A stretch of DNA of 64,000 nt from Symbiodinium sp. CCMP2592 (Eukaryota > Sar > Dinophyceae > Suessiales > Symbiodiniaceae). The stretch lies in contig CAJNDT010005445.1 of NCBI GenBank assembly GCA_905221615.1, forward strand, positions 1,455,813 to 1,519,812, in the 5' to 3' direction. The translations under genes were made by a program, and so were the position numbers. Below the pieces are notes generated by a model that was not told the origin of the DNA, searched no databases, and was given only the letters and a program-made list of their open reading frames with translations. Shown piece by piece: positions 34,801 to 41,565 of this stretch (the stretch's first letter is position 1; every line of letters starts with the position of its first letter).

Positions 34801-37308
34801 CTTCTACGTTGCTCCGTTCACTCAGTGCGGCCTGTCACTGAGACTGAAAGATTTCAGCATGAGATCACCACGGAGGAAGACTTCACCCGCTGGCGATCAC
34901 TCGCCGACGTCCTACCCAGGAAAGAGTACACCGACCTCATGGATCAGACTCCGAATGAAGATGAGACAGAAATGCCAAACCTGCCCGAGCAACCTGACAG
35001 CACAACCACTGTGGTTCCTCATCGACGTCTACGGCAAAAGGTGACCTACCGACCCGGTGATTATCAACATCAACCGGTGAATGAACGACTTCATCGTCAA
35101 CCTTCTGATGGAGAACAACTTGAACCCACGACGGCAACCTCATCTACTACACCAGTGATGGTTCCCCCGGAACCACAAACTCTGGACGATGTGAACGAGT
35201 ACCTGGAGCCTGAGATGAAGCGGGCACGAGTGGATGAGGATGGCAACATCATGGACTATGATCTCCGTTGGACTCAGGAGCTCGAGACGAGTGAGCCCCA
35301 ACCGGAGCCCACCATGGATCTTCACGCCGCGATGGCCGATACCAAGGAGTTCCTCAAGATCGAGATCGATCTGCCTACAGAATGGTCCCATCGACAGCGA
35401 AAGAAGTTTGAACGTCATCCAGTGGCGTTCTTGGTGAAGAAGATGAAGGACTCCGAAGTCAGCTTGACCCGCCTCTCACCAGCTGAGCGTGAGCTGTTTG
35501 TGCGTGCCAAGGCCAAGGAAGTGGACTCGTTCATCAAAAATGAGGCTGTGCGCAAGTGTGTGGACTCCCAGGAAATCCGCGAGGCCTACGACTCCCAGAG
35601 AATCGTCAAGGCCCGATGGGTGCTAACCTGGAAGTTGGTACCGCCAGAAGATCGCGAATCAGCCATGCAAGATGCAACCGAAAATCCAGGAACTACCTTG
35701 CATGACAAACAAGGACGCCGCAAGGCTAAGGCACGGATTGTGCTGCTTGGATTCCAGCATCCGAGCCTGCTTGACCCCAGTTTCAAAACAGCAAGCCCAG
35801 TGCAGTCGATGGTTGGGCGAAACCTACTGTACTTAATGGCTGCTCAACATGGCTGGGAACTTGAAGGACTGGATCTGGCCACGGCGTTTTTGCAAACTAT
35901 GCCTACCGAAGCAGATGCAAGGTTATGGACAACGGGCGTAGAAGAGCTACGACAAGCTCTTGGAGTCGATTCCGAAGGTATACTACGGATCCTTCGAAAT
36001 ATCTACGGCAGCACCACCGCTCCTCGAGGACTTTGGTTGGACCTCCACAAGACCCTGACGAGCCTTGGAGCAATTGCGATAGTGGGAGAACGATGCCTTT
36101 GGATATGGCTATCGCAACATGAACGCGACGGAGATCATCCAAGGACCATTGGCGCCATGGGTGGCCATGTCGACGACTTCCATCGCATTGGCGACAACGA
36201 CAGTGAGGAGTGGCAAGCCATTAAAGAGAAAGTCAACAAGGCCTACAAGTGGGGCATGACGAAATTCAAGAACTACCGTCACGCCGGCACAGACGTGAGC
36301 ACATCAGTCGATGCCCACGGCAACATGAAGATCACCGTGGACCAGGACTACTACGTAGAAGGCCTCATGGATGTGGACATTCGGCCTGACCGACTGGCCA
36401 TGGATGGCACGATGAATGCTTCAGAAGTTGCGGCATGCAGGACGGCACTCGGCGCCCTGCAATGGTTAGCAATACAAACCCAGCCGCAGCTCTGCAGTCG
36501 ATGCAATCTGTTGCTGACCGAGGTAGTGACAAAGGCGCAGCTTCAAACTGCGCGTGAAATTCAGCAGATGATTGCTGAAGTCCGCAACGAGAGCTGTCGC
36601 CTTGAGTTCTTCAAGCTACGCACCGTGCGACACTGGTCAGAGATCGTCTTTGTCTCCATGGGTGACCAGGCACACGCCAACAGGGACAAGGGAGATTCCA
36701 CAGGGGGTCTTCTTACGCTCGCTGCTGGACCAGAAGCCCCACAAGGCAAGGTATGCCCTATGTGTCTCATATCCTGGAAAACGTGGAAACTCAAGCGCAA
36801 GGCCATTGGAAGTAACGATGCTGAGGTTCAATCAATCCTTGAAGCAGAAGACCAGAACTTCCGCATAAGGCTGCTATGGACCGAACTACATGGCCGAGGT
36901 GTTCCCCGGCAACTTCGTGATGACTTGGTCACCAGCGCCGAGAACCAGGCCATGGGTGTGAAAGGCATCTTGTGCACAGACTCCCGTGGTGGCTACGATG
37001 CTGTGGAGCGGAACGAGTCGCCGCTCTTGGGCTTGAGCAACATGAGGGCAGCTCTTCAAGCCTTCCAGCTGAGAGACAATCTTCGTCGAGTTGGCTGCGA
37101 ACTCAGATGGGTGGCCTCCGATTATGACTTGGCGGATGCCATGACGAAGAAGAAAGCAGAGAGTCGCGTTGGGCTCTTAACCTTCTTGAAGACGTGGTTG
37201 TGGTCAGTTGCTTTTGATCCTACCTTCACCTCCGCAAAGCGGAGCAAGCAAAAGGGTCGCTCTGCAGTTGGTGAGATTACCAAACATTTGAAGCGATCAT
37301 ACGATTGA
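28864..37308 (+). CDS. Copia-1 gag-pol polyprotein with methyltransferase-like and dioxygenase-like domains
   Basis: One 2814-codon frame, about twice the usual copia length. In order: gag with knuckle C449-x2-C-x3-H-x4-C461 and a Gly/Lys-rich tail; protease with D565-C-G-A in place of D-S/T-G-A; a low-complexity stretch (about 790-1045, see overlapping ORF); a methyltransferase-like part (about 1055-1270) with WEVTCAPHSWLSQAA, HNGYDL, IWFSLPFSKWC (1112-1122) and FEWP (1170-1173); a 2OG-Fe(II) dioxygenase-like part (about 1390-1540) with H1444-K-D1446, GGGLW (1465-1469), H1511 and R1520; integrase with H1633, H1638, C1666, C1669 and D1700, D1768, E1804 (DX35E); RT with D2337 and HVDD (2435-2438); RNase H with D2601, E2654, D2706. 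Pol domains are certain; the two inserts are motif-based calls. Cys is absent where methyltransferases have PPC (here LPF). Confidence 0.93.
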   Translation: MSGQGDVGGSVPVWDGAARSWRRYTREVAWYVQSTAPHKRRHCASRLMGKLSGPARLLAMSWSHAAFDSEDGTRKLLQRLASSPLVRKTLPNAAAICQQYFSFRRHVNESIGNFLVRETLVHEEFQEAIIRLHEEKMGITQESKDFGLPPVQEEDWSDETWGGSWESWWNYDEDYLDEGGDDDAQGGDDPPEGQPTTPTATGVGDSGTREPGGPTLPGATGSSPSHREDPGDERQADPSTSPSRRSAAKHRPPPMPQTVDELSMTDSFIMGVLRGWRLLQAAGLTAEEKRDILSTTRNSLDYEVIAQALQGLWDEQLLGHRYSSSPHSQAYYMGADEGEAFYHEYNDDWGTEDDNWSEGYAYYHDYEDNFDDPWWYGDTDYSYQATADDSEPIDDEKYKEAKQAEKVAESLALEAQRTWADAQKATQALRRDRGFGASGAKGHFSPGKCYACGGNHFIRDCPTKGKGKQRSYMADAEDYGMHYVGKGKSKGKGKGKGKSGLWLESYAAWKGKGKSKFKGKDVPRTVNAYHAGADPYSLHGLELTSTMEAASATSASRTPEMGMLDCGATASAAPEAVVKDLIAVILSHDKQAVIEVDQSSRPYFRFGDGRWGRALYRLHISSDVSGQNHSFAIYALPNPAEFYKSNFDKTNLVPILIGMDFLGKQGQCMIVDFSTGLFVNTHEPNPQAERLHENHKGHYMLDLCHYITRGHKRQDGHARVVVLPPTVSRSSVPEVHVLELHPVQFDLTVSDVEFDQRELEHSWQRLLQLHAQSRQLQGLDAMTAAASASMCRASAQQTTPTTSSPTSLCDGGALPSGGTGDGGDAENFSSQGEGQAIGPFSCNEGRSAGSPGGCQDVAVYGTSCTRTSGRQQSRPMAALRSVRFQDELHPPSRIQGTIHGHQESRDGGSSTPRATTTDGRLCSHGNDREGDASQGGCRRSSTQSHSRPTGELRGAPGISQSAGDNEANYIKDFGKPRDTLFDQQLAGDEPDGDELCHHGGRLRSNGQPATAVNSRTTSRTTRPLSVGLGNKVMNAITLMATMVSSLLVGLHVGDRDGLWEVTCAPHSWLSQAAQQHELQSRVISLHNGYDLYKPETWERLRDLRRRRRPMKIWFSLPFSKWCPWNYMNYKRDGREEQLETARRRERRMLWHVNQFIKETLSADPQVMIYFEWPTQCVGWKQRPMEDLWDYMDGQGQVWATCRVDGCRYGLRDGDEGGFLRKRWTIKTNDENFHRVFRTKVCPGGHFHAHKSESEWSIDTYYPWKLVQSVCRFWRDSLVPTRHLRLLQRRDDLPVDVDAAEDNESAPSDANYVNLAEDYGCEHEEHGSDDQFEINLREMDRLSLKALFEEAMHKECYSFSNLEVLMTEFFNIYDKIHQEHSRWSPGHGCAVAFGGYSHGAFSGVSNATDRFDFLVKYVNGFFKHHHPEALWSSFMLNRNCKSLPHKDHHNYKLSDNVMCGFGRYKGGGLWVCRVPSDGDVVKRRRLPDGTTVKGIIKDTFHQFVRFRPSELHATEMWTGTRMVLSFYTTRLTPWLSQVHRHQLQALGFQLATEPYASQTHSTPPSQSWGTNELQNVQLPDVSQTHSAPPSQSWGTSCFPVVTGTELNPVTEDPLPEGVDKVEYQKWQAQVAKFHKAAGHPTNRNLARIIKDAGHPDWKVQIAKEFYCPSCESLRPGGMSSGQVPPASTHSQFQAWEAIAVDSAEWIPPGKKKKVKFLLFMDVATKLRVAHVLYLCDFLEMRAESGSHFVEALSERWLSLFPRPRVVILDSAKSFMSEQASNFLTDLQVLVHYVAEKEPWANGVIEAAIQDVKHTASAIYLEAMDVDLSVTLHMAVAALNATEFTAGYSAHQWAFGASHQPTDEDRQSLELVDPKSDFARLVICRQQAEEIARKTKAKRTLMKLHNSSVRQPLRQFSPLDLVKVWRKVWPKEQHVGPRGGFKKSGRPHWIGPGRVLFQEALPHQKQGEDRMHVVWVLVGSQLLRCSVHSVRPVTETERFQHEITTEEDFTRWRSLADVLPRKEYTDLMDQTPNEDETEMPNLPEQPDSTTTVVPHRRLRQKVTYRPGDYQHQPVNERLHRQPSDGEQLEPTTATSSTTPVMVPPEPQTLDDVNEYLEPEMKRARVDEDGNIMDYDLRWTQELETSEPQPEPTMDLHAAMADTKEFLKIEIDLPTEWSHRQRKKFERHPVAFLVKKMKDSEVSLTRLSPAERELFVRAKAKEVDSFIKNEAVRKCVDSQEIREAYDSQRIVKARWVLTWKLVPPEDRESAMQDATENPGTTLHDKQGRRKAKARIVLLGFQHPSLLDPSFKTASPVQSMVGRNLLYLMAAQHGWELEGLDLATAFLQTMPTEADARLWTTGVEELRQALGVDSEGILRILRNIYGSTTAPRGLWLDLHKTLTSLGAIAIVGERCLWIWLSQHERDGDHPRTIGAMGGHVDDFHRIGDNDSEEWQAIKEKVNKAYKWGMTKFKNYRHAGTDVSTSVDAHGNMKITVDQDYYVEGLMDVDIRPDRLAMDGTMNASEVAACRTALGALQWLAIQTQPQLCSRCNLLLTEVVTKAQLQTAREIQQMIAEVRNESCRLEFFKLRTVRHWSEIVFVSMGDQAHANRDKGDSTGGLLTLAAGPEAPQGKVCPMCLISWKTWKLKRKAIGSNDAEVQSILEAEDQNFRIRLLWTELHGRGVPRQLRDDLVTSAENQAMGVKGILCTDSRGGYDAVERNESPLLGLSNMRAALQAFQLRDNLRRVGCELRWVASDYDLADAMTKKKAESRVGLLTFLKTWLWSVAFDPTFTSAKRSKQKGRSAVGEITKHLKRSYD
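31289..31900 (+). CDS. Overlapping +1-frame ORF inside copia-1 gag-pol (203 codons)
   Basis: This frame lies wholly inside the gag-pol frame, shifted +1. It looks more like real protein than the main frame does: it has a Cys/His cluster (WPCMGRHVPGPPG, then HGQWQHCARCDFRMSYIP), then helical text (NPEMVARALRELRPLMGDFA, VRAMQAKVDAEEVLRNHIRD). The main frame over the same bases is mostly S/G/R/T/Q. Dinoflagellate copia polyproteins, as I recall them, carry a C-H-C-C plus helix block at this place, so I infer two compensating indels, or a frameshift product. It is not a separate gene with its own promoter as far as I can see. Confidence 0.55.
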   Translation: MMAALSPPEEQAMVATLRTSAPKAKAKPLDPSRAMKGDPRDPRADAKTWPCMGRHVPGPPGANNHGQWQHCARCDFRMSYIPRQGSKGQFTATKNPEMVARALRELRPLMGDFAPTATIVRAMQAKVDAEEVLRNHIRDLQASYAEPQGYPNQLETMKPTTSRTSASPATPSSTSSWQVTNQTEMNSVTMAGGYEAMDNQQQP

Positions 37309-37333
37309 AGACTCATCTTTGTTTAGGGTCTGG

Positions 37334-37531
37334 TGCAACTTGTGCCGATCAGGTGAGCTTCAATCGTTCGTGCTGGTCCCTCGCTTGACCTCTCAAGTAA
37401 GGGGCCCCTTTTCAGGAGCCGATAGACGGCACGGATCCGACCTTGGCGGTCGCATGGAAAACCGGTGCTGAGTGCACCTTCGTGTGTGTGATTCGAGCCC
37501 TACCTTCAGCTTCCCTGCGCGACTCGCTGCA
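37334..37531 (+). repeat. 3' LTR of copia-1 (198 bp)
   Basis: Same 198 bases as 28459-28656, starting 25 bases after the gag-pol stop codon and followed by the target duplicate GTTTC at 37532-37536. Confidence 0.95.
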
Positions 37532-37536
37532 GTTTC

Positions 37537-38306
37537 CTAAAGGGAAGATCTGGTGAGACGTAGTAGGGTGGGAGGCCGTAACTTGAAGGTTCGTTAGCTA
37601 CAGGAAGCTCACTCTCTGTGAGGGCGTAGGGGGTGGGAGGCCCTTGAGACTCCTGTAGCGCGTGCAAACTGCCCAAGGTGTCTTTCAAGAGTTACCTTCG
37701 GTGTTTGTGTTACAGGGCCTTCTGTGGCGCGGGCAAGCTGCTTAAGGTGTTTCTCTTGTGTTTCCCTTGGTGTGAGCAGTCCGTATAGGTGCTGGAAGGC
37801 CCTAGTAACTGCCGAAGGTGTTTTTAAAGAGTTACCTTTGAATTTTTGCCAAAAGGGGAGGCCTGCTACCCCCCGAGAGTCTGTGCCAACTGCCGAAGGT
37901 GCCTCTCAAGAGTTACCGCTGGTGTGAACGTCCATTTCCATTGTGTGGACTCTGTGCTGGTCAAACTTCATAAGAGCGACTGTCTCAGAGCTGCCCTTGG
38001 GCTTCTCACTGACTGGCTGTTGCGAGAACGCCTCGCAAGTTCAAGGTTTCTTGACCAAAGTCCACCCTAATTTTGCTTCGCGATAACTGTGCATTGCCTT
38101 ACCAGCGTAAGTGCACTGGACATACTGACAACGTTGTCTGTGCTTTCTATATCCCTCTGACATACGTCAGTCGGCCTTTGCCAACGAAGCAGTCTTAGGC
38201 AACCGTGGCTCTCTTGAAGCTCTGATTTGGGCTGGCATCTCTCTTCCATAAGTTCGGTGGGTTTTCGTTCGCATCTTTGCTTTGGGAGTTTCCCTTATCG
38301 CTAGGG
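37537..38306 (+). other. Leader region before the DNMT gene, with four imperfect repeats
   Basis: No gene. Four imperfect copies of a motif AACTGCCGAAGGTGTYTYTC followed by AAGAGTTACC-type text lie at about 37668, 37728, 37808 and 37887, spaced 60-80 bp apart. If the relic at 28418-28453 belonged to the downstream gene before the copia-1 insertion, this would be its 5' UTR. Confidence 0.5.
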
Positions 38307-39296
38307 ATGACTGCACGAGATGTTGCCGCTAGGGAAACGTGCAAGCAACTTTGGAGACATCTTCTTGAAAAACTTGTAACGATGGATCTCAAGGTGGATG
38401 TGTTGTTTGCCTCTTTCCCTTCTGTAGTTGAAGAGGGTGAAGCTTTCGCTGCAAGAATTGATCGTGTTTGCACGTCTTGGGTCGAGGATGTTGCTGCTCT
38501 TGCTGGTACCATCAAACCTCACATGCGCATTGTTATGATCGATCCTATCCCGCAGCGTGTTAAAGAAGTGTTAACACTGGTGGACGCTTCGAATGAAGTT
38601 CAGGTCGTTTTTTCTACGCCCAAAGGTTTTCCACAGGATGTTGTTTATTATGATGTCCGAAAGAAGTATTTATCCTCTTCAAACTACAGTGTCCAGATCA
38701 ATCATTTTAGAGAGCAACATGATCTTGTTCCTTCGCCCGTGCCTGCGAAGATTGGAGCTCCGCCCAATGAAGCCTACCCGGTGTGGGCAACGTTTCGACG
38801 TCATGATGTTGAACGACCACCGCAAGAAGGTTATGTTGACTCTGGGAATGTAACGTGGCAAATCTCGGTGAGTGCTGCATTTGGCTTTCTTCCGATCAAC
38901 ATTGCGGATGATTGGCTGTATATGGGATTTGCTAAGCTACGCGATCAGGTTTTCTTTCGGAGAACCACTCAAGATCGCATGCTTGGGGTCACATTTGGCA
39001 TTCGGCATCAGCATCTCAATGCTGACATTGCTGCACGTGCGATTGGGATGTTGGAAACATACGTCTCGCTTGCTAATGCTGCTTGTTGCAGAGGCGCTTC
39101 ACCCAACCTCCACATCTACGTTTCGCAGCTGCCGTGCGATGTCCTCAGCCATCTCTCTTCCTCTCTTTCTCTTGATGCATTCGAGCAATTGCAGGCCTTG
39201 ACAGTTTGCAACATTCCTGTCTCCACGCATCAGGATCAACACATTTATGCTATAATGCGCAAGCATATCAGCATGATATCTTTGCGTGCATTGTGA
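38307..39296 (+). pseudogene. DNMT-linked gene, segment 1 (unknown N-terminal region)
   Basis: The first in-frame ATG is at 38307 and the frame runs to a TGA at 39294-39296. It contains no domain I recognise; typical text is MRIVMIDPIPQRVKEVLTLV and VTWQISVSAAFGFLPINIAD. Codon use is clearly AT-richer than in copia-1. The protein-like text does not stop at the end of this frame but continues in the -1 phase from about 39260 (QHDIFACIVRQHLVLRTTPL), so I read this as one long gene with a one-base loss rather than a complete 330-residue protein. An intron with unusual borders is the alternative. Confidence 0.5.
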
Positions 39297-40801
39297 GACA
39301 GCATCTTGTGTTGCGCACCACGCCACTTCGTTATCAAGCCTTTATTGGTGTTTTGCGACACAATGCTGTTGACTTGCCTGAGAGCAAGGTTCGAGGTGCA
39401 TTTAAGTTCATCCCAAGGAATCACTGTCCAGGCACGCACCTTACCACTCGGTCCTATTTCGTCGAGTGTGTTTGCCCCTCTGTCGTTCCAGAGATCCACC
39501 TTCAAGTCAGGTCCCTCCGAGGAACACTCGATCTTGAGCAGGGTCGACAAATCTTTCGAAGTCTGGGAGTCACTCCGACATACGTGAGACATGCCTTCTT
39601 AGACTGTCAAGGGATTCAGGAAGTTGCCTTGCATGTGGTCATCCCTGCCGCCGATGAAGCAACCCTCTGGTCAGCTTATGGTGAACTTGATACTGGTGTG
39701 TTGATTGAATCTTTCATTAAAGACACCAGTGTGCTTCTACCATCTGCTGCAAAGCGTACTATCCTTGAGAAGCCTGAGCAGCATTGGAGGCGATACAGCA
39801 ATGCCCATGAGGTTCCTGCCACCAGGCTAACCTTTTTCATGCCGGTTAGCGCTGATGACAAACTAGCGGTCGAGCGCTACGCCTACTCTGCCCGCTTTAA
39901 GGTGTTGCAGTACGAATGTGTCGCAACTCAGGAGCCTGTTCCGATCTTGCACATTAACCTCAAAAGCGCCGCAGGAGGTCATCACTACGCTGTTATCCTG
40001 CAGGCACTTAAGGACTGCCCCAGCATCGGTGAGGACCCTTGCGAATATGGACGTGAGGTCGCCCCTAGAATTTTTGGTCAACACCATGACCTCCAATTCT
40101 CTGACGAACCTCCAGGTGCTGACGTCAGTGGCGTTTGTTACGCCGCCTTTGCTTTGGCAGGCAAGGGAAGTGTCCTTCTTCCACAGTTCGTCCAGCAGGG
40201 GCAGCAAGTGCATGTTTCCTATACAGGGGGCGTTTATTTGACCAATTTTGGGGATGCGATTCTCGTTGCCCCATACAGGAGAGATTATGCCGCTGTCTTT
40301 GGTGTCGATGACAAGGTTTCGATCTCATTTCTCGGAACTATAATTTGCCCTTCACGAACGCCTGATGAGCATCCCATTCCTGCCGCCGCTAAGTCGCCTC
40401 CCGATGACACTAAGGAAGCTTTGCCGCAAATTGCCATCCCTTCTTGCACGTCCGGCGCCCCCACATCCGCGGCAGAGGCAGCAGCTGCACGCGCGGGAAA
40501 CATATCCCGCAGCGTCTGTTCAGCTCTTTCCGGGCTCAAAAAGGGTCATCCTGGCGATGCACCGAATGAGCCTACTGAGAAAGGGTGCGAAAAAAGCACC
40601 ACGACCCACGACACTGATCGGGCTAAGCTAATAGCTGCCCAAATGCCCATCAATTTTTTCTCCAAGCAGTCTGTTGAGGCTGGCATTTCGAATCAGCCGA
40701 GCAGGCCGTCGAAAGTCGCCTCCCACAGCGACATAGCCCAGCCACACGGTAATGCTGCCCCTTGCGATTCAGCAGCTGGTGTTGTTGACAGTGCTGTGTG
40801 A
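39206..40801 (+). pseudogene. DNMT-linked gene, segment 2 (unknown)
   Basis: Continues segment 1 in the -1 phase; reliable coding starts near 39260. It has folded-protein-like text up to about residue 390 (KVRGAFKFIPRNHCPGTHLT, EPVPILHINLKSAAGGHHYA) followed by an Ala/Ser/Pro/Thr-rich linker. The frame ends with GTGTGA at 40796-40801, where the next segment begins in the -1 phase, overlapping by four bases. The segment shows no cysteine-methyltransferase or retroelement motif and I cannot assign it. Confidence 0.5.
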
Positions 40802-41565
40802 AAGGGCTGCGAAATACTTCCGCTACCCTATCTTCTGGCAAGGGAATAGTTTCGTCTCGGCAAACATCAAAGGTTAACACCAGAGATAACGCCGTCAAGG
40901 CAGGTAGCGATGCTCGTATTGTCTCGCCACCTCCACCTGCACCTTTGCCAGTAAGGGTTACGGAAGCTGCACTTAGACTCCAGGTATCTGCTCGGCTGGA
41001 CTCCCTGGTGTGTCACCTTGCGTGCGCCTTTCGGGTCATGGCCTTTAATAGGCTGACTAAAGAAGAGCTTACCAAAACTCCAAGCAGCATTCAGAGTGCC
41101 TTCATTGCTGTCGGAGCAGGGCTAGTAACTCGGGACTGGAGCAAAGAGCTCCGTGAAGGCTTCGCGGATGCACTTTTCTCTTATCACCCGAAGGATTCTG
41201 CAGGACTACACTCGGTTAACGATACCATGGAGAATGCACTTCCTTTCTTACAGAGTGTTTCTCAGACTAACCTTGCATTAAAGATCAAATCTGAGTGCGC
41301 CTGTAACAATCGCTTGGGTACGCAGGCTGCCCTTCGACTTGCTAAACATGCACAGTACACGGTCCTGTTAACCGACCTAGGAGCGCACGATGATATTCTC
41401 GTTAACTTCGATGCGGCGGTCAAGTCGTCAGTTGCTCGAATTGTAATGACTGGAGTATGCGAAAGAACCTGCGATGTTTGCCACACGCAGCTCAAGCCCG
41501 ATGGTTTACACTATCCACGGTCGTTCGCTTTCGTCTTGGAATCTCATAGCTCATCCTACAAAAAA
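40802..41565 (+). pseudogene. DNMT-linked gene, segment 3 (unknown; weak deubiquitinase-like hints)
   Basis: Continues from 40801 in the -1 phase after a Pro-rich linker (IVSPPPPAPLPVRV) and reads well to an A6 run at 41560-41565, where the phase changes again by -1. It includes Cys pairs SECACNN and CERTCDVCH. Joined with the start of segment 4 (ALVIHCPRREHYCTLEF, SYDNLQGL) the pattern faintly recalls the zinc and His boxes of USP-type ubiquitin proteases. I cannot see the catalytic Cys box, so this is only a hint. Confidence 0.4.

Larger units (their letters stand above)
28459..37531 (+). mobile_element. Complete Ty1/copia-type LTR retrotransposon (copia-1)
   Basis: A 9073-bp element is bounded by two 198-bp LTRs, flanked by the 5-bp duplication GTTTC (28454-28458 and 37532-37536). 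It contains a primer-binding site and a single long gag-pol frame with protease, integrase, reverse transcriptase and RNase H in the copia order (integrase before RT). No clear polypurine tract is seen just before the 3' LTR; the purine-richest word there is short (AGGG). LTRs that read as identical, an intact frame and a perfect target duplication all point to a recent and possibly still active insertion. It split older sequence right after a spliced-leader relic. Confidence 0.95.
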
